Shown in pieces: positions 46,942 to 58,578 of a DNA stretch of 64,000 nucleotides. The stretch lies in NCBI RefSeq assembly GCF_947623445.1, contig NC_135245.1, positions 20,219,501 to 20,283,500 of the forward strand, in the 5' to 3' direction. The DNA is from Clavelina lepadiformis. Taxonomy: Eukaryota > Chordata > Ascidiacea > Aplousobranchia > Clavelinidae. Numbering within the stretch: position 1 is the stretch's first letter; every line of letters starts with the position of its first letter. The position numbers and the translations under genes are program-made. The notes under the pieces are model-generated. The model was not told the DNA's origin. It did no database searches and saw nothing but the letters and a program-made list of their open reading frames with translations.

Positions 46942-49348
46942 TCACTGTCCAACCAATTCACGACCACCATCAACTTTAAGACAACTTCCAGTGATCATCG
47001 TTGCTTTGTCAGATGCCAGGAACAAGATGGCGTCGACCACTTCTTCCACTTTGATGTTTCTTTCATTGAGTGGATGCTTTCCGGATTCATCAGCAAACAT
47101 CTCTTTGCTTTCCTTCTCCGTGAAACCAGCATTTACGAGGATGTTAGTTTCAACCATAGAAGGACTGCATGGCACACAACAAATAGATAATGAGGTTATA
47201 GTTTTCAAAAAACAAACAAACATAGACTTGTAACTGTGGAACTTACTTCACTGCGTTTACTCTTATTCCACTTTTTGCAAGTTCTGTCAATAGAAGTTAT
47301 TTAGAATACGATAAACGAACAGATCAAATGCAAAAAGTTTCGTAGGATGTCTTGTAAGTGATAGGTTTAACATGCAGTATACGGTTGACAACCACCATAT
47401 TATCTGATCAATTTTTCAGTATGTCTCATGATCACATTCCTACAACATTTCACTAAATATCACAGCATTATTCCTCCATAGGAACAGATATCTTCATATC
47501 TCACGAACTTACCGATTGCTGAAAACTTGGTGATATGATCACAAGCTGCTTTGCTGGCGCAGTAGATGGAACCGTAAGGTAAAGTATAAGACGTGCTTCC
47601 TACACTTGATATGTTGACGACGTTTCCTTAGTCATTTTTAGTACGTTATAAAGTAAATTTATTCATTACTTCAAAATAACTTTTTTACCTTTACTCTTCT
47701 CCAAATATGGAAGAGCAAGTTGGGTGAGATAAAGAGCAGCTCTGACATTGACGTTGAAACATTGATCAAATTGATCCAAAGTAAACTAAAAATGACAAAA
47801 AAACTTCCATAAATAAATGTGACATTTATCAGGGATAAAGTTATGAAAATACATTAAATTACAATTGTTGATGAAAATATGCTGCCAGTGATAATCTTCA
47901 ACTCACTGTGGAGATTAGCACCGCAGGACCGACGCCAGCGCTGTTGACCAAAACATGGATTTCTCCAAACTTATCAGCTGTCTCTTTTATGATCCTTTCC
48001 ATGTCTTCTTGCTTTAATACGTCACCGACAACTTGCAAGACCTGCGATAATAAAATCTTATTTGTATAAAAAATTAAGTAGAAGACGAAAAATCTCATGA
48101 AATTGGCCTGAATGAGTTTGTGCTTCTGTTACACAATTAGTATGCCCGGCCCCATTCCACGATAATGCATGTAGGCCACCAAAGAGCAAAAGACTTGATG
48201 AAACTATGCAGTCAACCGTATCGAAGCTTCAAATGGCAACTTAGATAAACATTTAACAAAGAACAATCAATCGTGCATAAAAGAAATCAATGTACTTTAA
48301 AAACGTGTAAAAAAGAGAAACATCCAAAGTTAGTGAGAACGAACACAAAGGTGATACAATTAGTGCAAAAAGTTTGCCTCAATTCGCTTTAACTTTTTCG
48401 ATAAGTTGTTTATTACGTTCTGAATAAGACTGCTTGCTCGATTAGTTTAAACTCACATCTTTCGCTCCAAGCGTCTCACATTCATTGGCAACTTGGGCAA
48501 GTCTTTCTTGATTAAGATCAAACAGGCTAAGCAAAGCTCCTTGCTTGGACAATTCCTTTGCTGTGGCTGCTCCAATGCCACTGGCTGCGCCTTTAAAACA
48601 AAGATAATACTTGATTAAACCGAAACAAAACTACATTCACGTTGCTTTTTCAAGTTATAACTTTTCAAGTTGTTTATATTTAGCAACACGTCATTAAGCA
48701 CCAACACAACAGTTCAGGGCAAACTAAACACTTCCTTGGTTTTAAGCAAGTGTGCAGAAGAACACAAAAACAGCTACGTCGCAATTTTTCAGTTTTAAGG
48801 AGCTTGTAATGCGGAAAACGATTTTGTTAAACCAAAGAGTTCTACTGTCTTTTGTAATTACATCGAAATATAAACAAAATGTTTGAAACTCGCAAACCAA
48901 GCAGACGCAAACTATGCCAGCATGACCAGAAAACACTTAAAACAATGTAGAAGGATCAATTTCTGCAATAAATGCTGCGCTTCTTGAATGCACTCAAATC
49001 TATTTGTTGTAAGTGACCTTTAGACCAATACACCACTGCTTCCAAATCGGTCAGTAGATCATTGACTCAGTGCACGCTAAAGCCAGGGGTGGCAGGTAAG
49101 CAATTATGCAACTGGTGTTGAGAAATGATTTTAACGAAAAAGATGGAATAGAAGACAAACGCATCATCACTTTTGAAACAAATTCGCATTTATGCGCGGT
49201 TCATGTACATTAGGTTTAAACGCTACGACAGTTCCCCAGCGCAGTTTGGAATATTATAAGAGTTATTCAATGATATAAGATAAACTTTAGAGATTTTGAA
49301 ATGCATCTCACCTGTTATTACGACAACTTTGGAAGCAAATTCGCTCAT
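46942..49348 (-). CDS. Classical short-chain dehydrogenase/reductase, copy 5 (probable NAD-type)
   Basis: Exons in coding order: 49348-49312, 48590-48457, 48041-47907, 47785-47689, 47626-47513, 47283-47247, 47164-46942; 258 aa, open throughout. TGAASGIG at 12-19, Asp37 (LFDLNQERL), NSAG at 90-93, Ser142 (NISSVGS), Tyr156 and Lys160 (YCASK), C-terminus GGRELVGQ. The exon 5 acceptor is CTAAG, weaker than the CTCAG type of the relatives. A poly(A) signal AATAAA lies about 20 bases past the stop on the minus strand. The nearest relatives are copies 1 and 2. Cytosolic oxidoreductase, substrate unknown. Confidence 0.9.
48730..48763. repeat. Single unit of the 34-bp intron minisatellite in SDR copy 5
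   Basis: One unit only, at the homologous intron position. Confidence 0.85.
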
Positions 49349-50040
49349 TTTGTTTAGAAAAAATCTGTTTCTTTATAAAAAGTGAAGTAATACAAAAATC
49401 AGTGAAGCCATGAACTTACTTACTGACGATAACTTAGGAATGACATTGACTGCGACTCAAGTCAAATATTTGGTCAGGAAGCCTTCTAACTCGAATCAAA
49501 CTTATCCCATAGATTTTGCTGATCACACCACTGCTGCAGAACTGAACTAGATCTTGCAATACTTCATACCGACTTCAGTCGTGTCGGCTACTCTACCTTG
49601 TGCAACGAAGTTTTAAAAAATTAACTTTTCTGTTTGCTCCGTTTAAAACAAATTTGTTTTGTCTGGTATAAAAAATTGTGTTGTGTTATCTGCTTCGGGC
49701 GTGCGCTGTGTCACTTCGTTTCACAGTCTGCGTAAATTATTCCAAGTAACTTTTAACCGAGAAATGTTAATAAAGGTTCTGTAACTTCGACGGCTGATAT
49801 GATATTGTACCGTATCCAGCGCCAATCAAGCTGCCTGATTCGACTTTTCCTTTATTATAGAACAAACAAACGAAATAAGGTTTTCCACTGCTTTAAATGT
49901 ACTACGCAACGTTTGTGACTTTTGGTGATACGTTTTGGTGATACTGTTGTTTCATATAGGCCGACAATACAAATGATCTTGTATTGTCAGTTTCGAAATT
50001 CGGCGTGAAGCTCGATACTGGATAATAAGTTACTCACAAG
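49349..50040. repeat. Truncated 5' flank block of SDR copy 5 (F5)
   Basis: Matches the flank family until about 50035 (GATAATAAGTTACT), then breaks off into an inverted SDR exon fragment, so the distal kilobase is missing. Confidence 0.8.
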
Positions 50041-50053
50041 AAGGAAAAAGAAA

Positions 50054-50158
50054 GAGAAAGACATGGAAAGAATTATAAACGCAACCGCTGATAAGTTTGG
50101 AGAAATCTATGTTTTGGTTATCAACGCTGGTTTTGCGGTGATTAGTTCAGTAGCCACA
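50054..50158 (+). pseudogene. Inverted fragment of SDR exon 3
   Basis: On the plus strand, opposite to the array, the bases encode KDMERIINATADKFGEI, then VLVINAGF and end in SSVAT, followed by a preserved donor GTAAGT at 50159. The motif is INAG rather than NNAG/NSAG. The first residues of the exon are missing and no other plus-strand SDR exons were found, so it is an isolated relic of an inversion or insertion. Confidence 0.85.
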
Positions 50159-50315
50159 GTAAGTCACCAGAATAACCAACATTTCTCAAGTACTGTATAT
50201 GCTTTAGTTTTACTTCTGTCTTTTGGAGTTTTAGTGACTTTACGAAAACATTCCACTATGACACTAACAAACACATTCATTAATTATTGTTTGTATGCCT
50301 TTGCCTTGTAATACC

Positions 50316-50375
50316 CTGCTTTGTTCCTCAGTCAAACCAGCCCTGACAATGATGTTTGTTTCAACTCCAGCAGGG
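50316..50375 (-). pseudogene. Fragment of SDR exon 7 (5' part)
   Basis: Minus strand reads PAGVETNIIVRAGLTEEQS, beginning after an AAAG acceptor-like site as in copy 7. It ends abruptly. It is part of the broken copy 6 region. Confidence 0.8.
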
Positions 50376-50469
50376 CTTTATGACGCACATGAGGGTAAGG
50401 AAAGTTTAATGTTTTAAAGATTACTAATGCAAGGCTGTAAAAAAAGGAAAGTTAGCGGAATCCTGTGAT

Positions 50470-51224
50470 TAATTCTCCCACTTTGATGTTTCTTTGATTG
50501 AGTGGATGCTTACCGGTGTGAGGATGGCGATGTGAATTGTTTTAGGTTGGCCTAAAGCCAAAGGCTTTTAGTCTTTCTTTTAGAACTCCTGACTATTTTA
50601 TCTTTGACTCCGTTGCATATGCTATCTCTGATTGTTTCTTTAATCAGCACATCATTCATTAAGTCTAAATTGTTATACTGTCCCAAACATAGTCGTAGTC
50701 ACATCAGAAACACTTTAATCACCATTTCTCATCCGAATAGAGCGATCACTTCAATTGAATAATGAATAAGCCAGAAGGGCAAAACAGAAAAGACTGAAGA
50801 GAACGGTTTGAACCAAGCCTAAGCTTTTATATCGATACGTATCAGCCAATCAAAGAAAAACACGTTATTAGCATTACTACGTATAGATATGTCATTTTAC
50901 GTCACCTAAGCTTTTGACTACAAGTACCATCTAACTTCTTACACTCCAAATTGCGACGCTACTTGAAAACGCTCATATCTAGGTCAGTATGTCGATTTAG
51001 GGATACAATGTTTGAATAACAGGATTAACCAAGAATAATAGCTGTCTAAATATTCAATTACATCTAACTGGAGAACACACAATCGCTTATTAAAATGCCA
51101 ATTATGTAACTTATTACAATTTGTTATTACAGTCGCCATACCGGCATGATCAGCAAATCTAGCCTTGCTTTGTTCCTCAGAAAAGCCGATGTCTACAAGG
51201 ATGTTTGTTTCAACTACAGCAGGG
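50470..51224 (-). pseudogene. SDR exon 7 relic (copy 6) interrupted by a transposon-like insertion
   Basis: The 5' part is at 51224-51138 (PAVVETNILVDIGFSEEQSK, then ADHAG). The next residues of the exon (KHPLNQRNIKVG) are at 50513-50470. Between them lie about 620 bases of foreign sequence. The rest of the gene is not present nearby. Confidence 0.8.
50514..51137. mobile_element. Transposon-like insertion inside the SDR copy 6 exon 7 relic
   Basis: A short direct repeat (TACCGG) brackets the insert. About 400 bases of it are the reverse complement of the core of the 39878-40748 element, including its promoter-like stretch. The repeated TTAATCACGCGAC ends of that element are absent. The family is not recognised and there is no intact ORF. 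Confidence 0.7.
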
Positions 51225-51822
51225 CCTTATGACGCACATAAGGGGTAAGTGTAAGTTTAAAGTTTTGAACGTTACCTATGCAAGGCTGCAATAAAAGGAT
51301 TATTGGTTAAATGTCAAATCTATTCAATAAGTTTGAAGTTTGATTTCGAACGCTGCATGGGCATTGGTACAGTAGAACGGAAAACGATTAACCTTCAAGA
51401 AATGTATTGAAGAATGTCAAACAGTATGGCAGTTTTTCACCAAGCATGGAACATTTAAGAAAAACTTTGTCTTCATTTTCAAACTTTGTTGAAATTTGTT
51501 GGAAGGTTCAACCAAGGACTAGTTATCAAGATTTCAATTTAAGTTAGTTTAGCATTTCATTCGCATGCACAGGAACAAGCAAAGTGTAACCAACAGCCAT
51601 TGAAGAAACGTTTTTATTATATTTATTATTTTATAATTACTTGAAATTTATTGTAAGATACTATACTACGTATTGACATGAATTAAGTTGATTATGATAG
51701 GAACTCACTGTAATAGAATTTAAAAAATAAGAACTTACAGTAGTAGACATAAAGAATTACAAACGCCAAACAAGTTTGCTGCAAATTATTCTAAATATTC
51801 AGCTTTGACAATAAAATGCATT
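51225..51822. other. Gap between the copy 6 relic and SDR copy 7
   Basis: About 51230-51300 repeats the sequence just beyond exon 7 of copy 7 (ATGCAAGGCTG near 51279 and 52099). The rest is AT-rich, and no gene is seen. Confidence 0.6.
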
Positions 51823-51827
51823 TTATT
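51822..51827 (-). terminator. Poly(A) signal overlapping the SDR copy 7 stop codon
   Basis: On the minus strand the end of the gene reads CAA TAA AAT, so AATAAA includes the stop codon itself. The same arrangement occurs in copies 8 (55723-55728) and 9 (58578-58583). Confidence 0.6.
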
Positions 51828-54024
51828 GTCCAACCAATTCACGACCACCATCAACTTTCAGACAACTTCCAGTGATCATCGTTGCCTTGTCAGATGCCAA
51901 GAACAAGATGGCGTCGACCACTTCTTCCACTTTGATGTTTCTTTCATTGAGTGGATGCTTCCCGGCATTATCAGCAAACATCTCCTTGCTTTGTTCCTCA
52001 GAAAAGCCGATGTTCACAATGATGTTTGTTTTAACCACAGCAGGGCTTTATGATGCACATAAGGGATAAAGAAAGCTTAATGTTTTGAAGGTAACTAATG
52101 CAAGGCTGTAATAAAAGGAAAGTTAGCGGAATCCTGACGCGACAACCAGACGCGACCTGACGCTATCCAACTTATCCAAGCATACTTAACTTACTTCACG
52201 GCATTCACTCTTATTCCGCTCTTTGCAAGTTCTGTAACAACAATATCATGAAACTTTTATCAAATGAAGCGGCTCAATAATGATTTCCCAACTGTTAAAA
52301 TTCAACTTCAAACTTTTTCTTACCAACAACAATTCATTTTAACATTTCATTTCACTTGTTCATTTTTTAGTTCTCGTTTGCACCAACTACAGCTTTTAAC
52401 TTTATCATGGACAAACTATAATGTTTATTTTCACAACCTCACCCAACGCTGAAGCCTTGGTGATGTGATCACAGGCGGCTTTCGTGGCGCAGTAAATAGA
52501 AAAACCTTTCGTGGCGTATGTAGTGCTACCGATGCTGGATATGTTGACGATGTTTCCTTGGTTAGTCAATGTTGGTTTAGAGTAAACTCATTTATTTCTA
52601 AATTTTTACTTCTAGATTTTGATAACCCCAATAAATTTTCCTTTACACACCTTTAGTTTTCTCCAAATATGGAAGAGCAAGTTTGGTGAGATAAAGTACA
52701 GCTCTGACATTGACGTTGAAACATCGATCAAACTGATCCAAAGTAAACTAAGACACAAAGTGTCACTTTTATACAAGTATATATGGTGCGAAATAAGCAG
52801 GACATGCACTAAACCGTTCATACTATGGGTACCCCATATACATGATGTATTTATTTCCATCTTACTGTGGCTATTGGTGCCACCAAGCCTAAACCAGCGT
52901 TGTTGACCAAAACATGGATTTCTCCAAACTTATCAGCGGTCTCTTTTATAATTCTTTCCATGTCTTCTTGCTTTGATACGTCACCGACAACTTGTAAGAC
53001 CTGCAATGAACCCATTTTGTTTGTAAGAGAAAACACTGGAACATAAACAACCCAAGTCTCACTCTTAACTCAAGTTCGTTCTTGTTTTTTCCTTCAAATG
53101 TCTTCGTTAAAAAGTAATTGTGTCATTTACATGATGATTCGTAAGTTTTACAAGATCAAGTTAGTACTGTCCATTTAGTACTGTCCATTTGGCGAATAAT
53201 TTAAACTCACATCTTTCGCTCCAAGCTTCTTGCATTCATCGGCAGCTTGGGCAAGTCTTTTTTTGTTACGACCAGTCAGGCTAAGTAAAGCTCCTTGCTT
53301 GGACAATTCCTTTGCTGTGGCTGCGCCAATGCCACTGGATGCTCCTTTGAAGAAATTTTTATACGTAATTAAAACTAAAAACGACATACAGGGTAATGAA
53401 AAATGTCTAATTTAAAGGCACTAGAATAGAAGGTTGCAAGTTTCTCTGAGTTGATGAGGTATTTAGAGTTAACATCATCCAACAAACAACAACATCCAAC
53501 ACCAACACAACCTTTTTAATCGAATTCACTTGTTATACGTTTAATGCAATTTAGCATTCAACTTACTTAGTCACATTTCAATTGCTAGCAAGATACATTC
53601 AGGGCATATCAGAATGTTGAAAAATGTAAAATAAGCCGTTGTTTTTCACTTTTAAAGTTCAGATTGAAATGCTACAAACAATTTAATTGATAGGAATAGA
53701 TCGCATCTGTTTTTTTCAGGTCAAACTGTTCATATCTACAGAAAATTTCTTTGAAGCAAGTGAAATGAGCGCCAAATAGGCCACTAAATGCGCAGCCTAT
53801 ACTTGTCCTGCTACAACATTCTTTTGCTTCTCTTTCATTTGTAAATCATTGACTCAATGCTGGCAATTGAGGTCGTTTCTGCCGATAAATGTTGCCGGGA
53901 CATTTTACATAAGTCGTCTAATGCTTTGACATATCATATAATAGCAATAAAATACTCGTACATTTTACTTTTAAAATCACAACTTACCTGTTATTACGAC
54001 AACTTTAGATGCAAATTCACTCAT
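51823..54024 (-). CDS. Classical short-chain dehydrogenase/reductase, copy 7 (probable NADP-type)
   Basis: Exons in coding order: 54024-53988, 53344-53211, 53000-52866, 52747-52651, 52556-52443, 52231-52195, 52045-51823; 258 aa and open throughout. Rossmann motif TGASSGIG, Gly37-Arg38 (LTGRNKKRL) in place of the Asp of copies 1, 2 and 5, which in SDRs favours NADP(H). NNAG at 90-93, Ser142 (NISSIGS), Tyr156 and Lys160 (YCATK), GSCLKVDGG at the C-terminus. The exon 7 acceptor is AAAG, a poor match. A dense 8-bp minisatellite begins 310 bases upstream of the start codon. Cytosolic oxidoreductase, substrate unknown. Confidence 0.92.
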
Positions 54025-54333
54025 GTTGTTTAGAAATAAATGTGTGTCAGGATAATGCACTAAGTCTGAAATATTACAACAATTACATACATCTGAGTTA
54101 TACTGACGATGCTAGAATAGTATTGACTGGAATGCATTTTAAACATTTGTTCAAGAAACTTTCCTGCTGGATTAAGACTTATCCCATAATTTATGGCGAT
54201 AATATCGCTTCTGCAAATCTAGACGGAACTTGTGAGTGCTTATGGAGATGCGCAGTGCCGCCTCGGGTTCGCAAACACGCTCGGGTTTAAAGAGTGCGCA
54301 GCTTTTCTTTGCTCTGTGTACAACAAAGTTATA

Positions 54334-54820
54334 GGTGGCGTGGTGGCGTGGTGGCGTGGTGGCGTGGTGGCGTGGTGGCGTGGTGGCGTGGTGGCGTGGT
54401 GGCGTGGTGGCGTGGTGGCGTGGTGGCGTGGTGGCGTGGTGGCGTGGTGGCGTGGTGGCGTGGTGGCGTGGTGGCGTGGTGGCGTGGTGGCGTGGTGGCG
54501 TGGTGGCGTGGTGGCGTGGTGGCGTGGTGGCGTGGTGGCGTGGTGGCGTGGTGGCGTGGTGGCGTGGTGGCGTGGTGGCGTGGTGGCGTGGTGGCGTGGT
54601 GGCGTGGTGGCGTGGTGGCGTGGTGGCGTGGTGGCGTGGTGGCGTGGTGGCGTGGTGGCGTGGTGGCGTGGTGGCGTGGTGGCGTGGTGGCGTGGTGGCG
54701 TGGTGGCGTGGTGGCGTGGTGGCGTGGTGGCGTGGTGGCGTGGTGGCGTGGTGGCGTGGTGGCGTGGTGGCGTGGTGGCGTGGTGGCGTGGTGGCGTGGT
54801 GGCGTGGTGGCGTGGTGGCG
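54334..54820. repeat. 8-bp minisatellite, about 61 uniform copies of GTGGTGGC
   Basis: 487 bases of head-to-tail GTGGTGGC with no visible variant unit. All frames of the plus strand and one minus frame stay open because the 8-bp unit gives a 24-bp (8-residue) coding period; the translated WWRGGVVA and RHHATTPP repeats are artefacts. The plus strand has closely spaced GG runs, so two-layer G-quadruplexes are possible. Confidence 0.98.
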
Positions 54821-55722
54821 CTGTACAGTGTTAACGTTGCAAGTTTATTCATTTATTATCTTTTTGTTTCTTTATTTTGTGTCTACACAACTATTTTTTT
54901 TCATCGACTCCAACTCTTGATAACTCCTAAAAGTCTTGATATTTACTTGTCTATATTTACACTACTTAGCGCACCTTCAATTAACCTTTATTTCCTATTC
55001 ATTAATGTTGTTATTTTAGTGTTGTATAGGAACTAAATAACTATTTTAATCTTGCAGCACAAGGTGCTAAGCAACAAGGTGATTTCCCACTCTGTTATAA
55101 TTAACCATTTAAACGGCTTCAAATCGTTCATCCTAGCAGAAGACAAAAGACCAATATGTTAATTGGGTATCATTTCTGGCGTAATTCATACATTTTCCAT
55201 TCGTATATACTTTGCGAACAGAATGGACCTAACAACCAATATTGATATGATTCTATTCAAGTTATGTTGTGGCCAATTATGGTCTTTCTGGATTTGCGTT
55301 TTGTTGTGGGTGCCTACAAAAATAAAAGTCAGGCAGTAGAAGAATTTCTCCAAGGCCGGACACTTCAGTAAAGTTCTATCTTCAACCTCGAACTCCACAA
55401 ATTTCGCCGAGATTTCTTTGTAAATTATAACCAACGACTGGTCATCAAGATTTCAGACAGTAAATAACTCACAAGAGCAAGGAGAAGCGAAGCGTGACCA
55501 TCAGATGTTGCAATAAACCAGCAGCCTTCATTTTATTTCGAACATTTCATTGTAAGATATTTTGCTCTCTGTTGATACGCAGTAAATTGACTTGTCAATG
55601 TAGGAAACCAGGAAGTTTCAGTAAAACAAACAAAATAAACAAAAATCGAAACAACTTTGTTGAAAATTACCCTGGAGTTTAAGTTTTTTGCACAAATTTT
55701 CAGCTTTGACAAAACAATGTAT
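54821..55722. other. Intergenic between the minisatellite and SDR copy 8
   Basis: AT-rich with short ORFs only; no supportable gene. It is the 3' side of copy 8 and the distal 5' side of copy 7. Confidence 0.6.
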
Positions 55723-55723
55723 T

Positions 55724-57486
55724 TTATTGTCCGGTCAGTCCACGACCACCGTCCACTCTCAGACAACTTCCAGTGATCATCGTTGCTTTGTCAGATGCCA
55801 GGAACAAGATGGCGTCGACCACTTCTTCCACTTTGATGTTTCTTTCATTGAGTGGATGGAGCTTTCCGTGTTCAGCGTATAATGCCTTGCTTTGTTCCTC
55901 AGTTAAACCGGCGCTTACACCAAAGTTTGTTTCCACGCCTGCAGGGCTGTAACAAAGCAAGGGTTATCGCAATCCTTTGTGCGGAACAAAACGCCACCAA
56001 AAAATATTTAACTTACTTCACCGCATTCACTCTTATACCGCTCTTTGCAAGTTCTGTAAAAACAAAATCATGATACTTTTATCAAATGAAGTTGAACATA
56101 TTGTGCAGTATTTCTGAGTTGTTATAATTCAGCTTCCAACTGGCCTACTTGCTTGCTTATTCGTGGCTTGCTCGCCGACGAATGTATTTGATCAATTCAT
56201 TTTAACTAAATTTGTAATCTCGCTTAACTCCAGATTTCTATTCTATTGAGAGCAAATTTTAATGATTGTTTCTCACAAACTCACCCAACGCTGAAGCCTT
56301 GGTGATGTGGTCACAGGCGGCTTTCGTGGCAGTGTAGATAGAAGCCCCCGCCAAGGCATATGTAGTGCTACCAGTGCTGGATATGTTCACGATGTTTCCT
56401 TGATTAGTCAAGATCGGTTTTAGAAATATTTTTATTTGTTTCTCATTTTGCACCAGTAGAAAAGAAGATATATTCATTCTTACTCCGGAATTCCCATCAA
56501 ATTATTTTTACATACCCTTCGTTTTCTCCAAATATGGAAGAGCAAGTTTGGTGAGATAAAGAACAGCTCTGACATTGACATTGAAACATCGATCAAATTG
56601 ATCCAGCGTAAGCTAAACACATATAAAGATACATTTAAAGAAGTTTTCGAGACAGATTGCAGTTTGCGAAACAAGTCACGAGGGAATTAAGTAGTTCAGA
56701 TTCTTGATACCAAATAAACATGTTACCATAGTTGTTAACTTACTGTAGCAATTGGTGCCAACAAACCAAAACCAGCGTTGTTGACCAAAACATGAATTTC
56801 TCCAAACTTATCATCTGTCTCTTTTATAATCTTTTCCATGTCTTCTTGCTTTGATACGTCACCGACAACCTGTAAGACCTGAAAAAAGTATGGTCAGTAC
56901 AGCATGACTATATGCTGCAGATCAACATAACTCAGTCATCATGGATACGTGGAAATACAGTTACGGAGAAAATGTCACCTGTGTCACTTAAACTTAAACG
57001 GGCCACCTGTGTTGATTGTTCAGGCAGAAATCTTTTTGAAGTATTTGATAATATGCACAGCTCAGTAAATCTCTACTCACATCTTTTGCTCCAAGCTTCT
57101 TGCATTCATCAGCAACTTGGGCAAGTCTTTCTTTATTACGACCAGTCAGGCTTAGCAAAGCTCCTTGCTTGGACAATTCCTTTGCTGTGGCTGCTCCAAT
57201 GCCACTGGATGCGCCTTTGAAATAAATATGATTTATGATCACAGCAAACGGTGTTAAAGGTCTTGGTAAACGCCAGTTTTAAAAAGACCGTGACATAAAA
57301 GTTTCTGGTTATTTAAAGTTCTGTAAATAATGACAAGTACGTTTTAAGAGCAGTACGGCATTGCGTTCACGTGGTTTCAGTTTATAGATATGTATAATTT
57401 AAAGTTAGAGTCCTCACGTACTGAGATATTTGCGTGCGTTTGTACTCACCTGTTATTACGACAACTTTAGATGCAAATTCACTCAT
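55724..57486 (-). CDS. Classical short-chain dehydrogenase/reductase, copy 8 (probable NADP-type)
   Basis: Exons in coding order: 57486-57450, 57214-57081, 56878-56744, 56612-56516, 56398-56285, 56053-56017, 55946-55724; 258 aa. TGASSGIG, Gly37-Arg38 (LTGRNKERL), NNAG at 90-93, Ser142 (NISSTGS), Tyr156 and Lys160 (YTATK), GSCLRVDGG near the C-terminus. All sites are GT..AG and there are no stops. Introns are short, 70-750 bases, and lack the 34-bp minisatellite. The stop codon lies inside an AATAAA. It is closest in style to copies 7 and 9. Substrate unknown. Confidence 0.92.
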
Positions 57487-58577
57487 TTTGTTTAGATACC
57501 AAATAGGTTTTCTACGAAGCTGAAGAATAAAATTAATCTATTTACCTCCGTCAACTCCTTAAAACAATATATTAATAGTTGTACGTTATTCCATCGATCA
57601 AAAAACTTTCTAACCGCAATAGATTCTATTTTGTTTTGTTGGATAATCACTCTACCATTTCAAAACTAATCTAGAACTACCTGGTCACCGAGATATGCCT
57701 CCCCTAATATAAGACTAACCTACGCAAACACATCGTTGTTTGAAAAGCAACTTCTCTGTTTGCTTAATTCACGAAGAATATGAGAGCGTGACAAAGGATT
57801 TTTCACCAGACATTCCTGCGTGACTTGACAAAATTTTGTAAATGAAGATCGCGATGGGAGCTGTTTTAACAATAGAAATGTAAATGGTGACCAAACGACA
57901 TGCAATAGCTTCTCAGTCGCTGTTTACTTTAAATTACTTATATTTTACGAAACAAAGTAAATTCTACAATGATTACGAATTGTTTTATACCAAATTGGGC
58001 AACTTATTTATGAGGTTTTATCAATGGTCTTGATCCAAATAGGTCCCCGATTCGTCCGTGCTGAGTGCTGACGTAGACCCACTTGATAGGCTATTACTGT
58101 TTGTTCATAATCGAATCAAGTTTCTGATGGCCCACCCCTATTTGCCCATGAGCAGTAACCGGAGCCAAATGATAGAGAAATAACAAATAAATTAGCTAAC
58201 CAGGTCAATGACTTACTGACGATATCCTGGAACGCTGTTACTATGAGTTTGAAATTATGTCAGATTTCTAATCAAAGAACAGTTTTCTAGTTAAAATTTA
58301 GATTCTATGCTTTGCGTTACTTAATCATGCCAATATTGCAAAACTAGTTTGAAGTTAATGGTTAGTCAAGATACACCGCACCATCCAACCTACGTCCACA
58401 CTTTGTTTACTTTTTTCGTTGTTCGGTTTACTTGAAAGTTAGTGCCACGATGATGGTATGACCAAGTTTGAGTAAATCGTGTCAGCATGACTTGGCAAAC
58501 TGTTTCATCTTCTCGGATACCAAAAACAACGACTACAATTAATTTGTAGACTACAATTTATTTGTCACAGAATGCAT
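57487..58577. other. Intergenic between SDR copies 8 and 9
   Basis: About 1.1 kb with no gene seen. It contains the promoter of copy 8 and does not show the repeated F block of copies 1-5. Confidence 0.6.
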
Positions 58578-58578
58578 T

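Noticed and set aside
51805-52069. Plus-strand ORFs over SDR exon 7 (also at 21649, 27260, 34990, 41028, 46991, 55688)
   Set aside because: They are antisense shadows of a conserved exon; the minus strand carries the SDR motifs and the splice sites.
54172-55036. Long ORFs of 200-233 codons in four frames over the minisatellite
   Set aside because: They are a by-product of an 8-bp repeat without stops; the WWRGGVVA and RHHATTPP peptides change with frame, and no flanking coding signal supports them.
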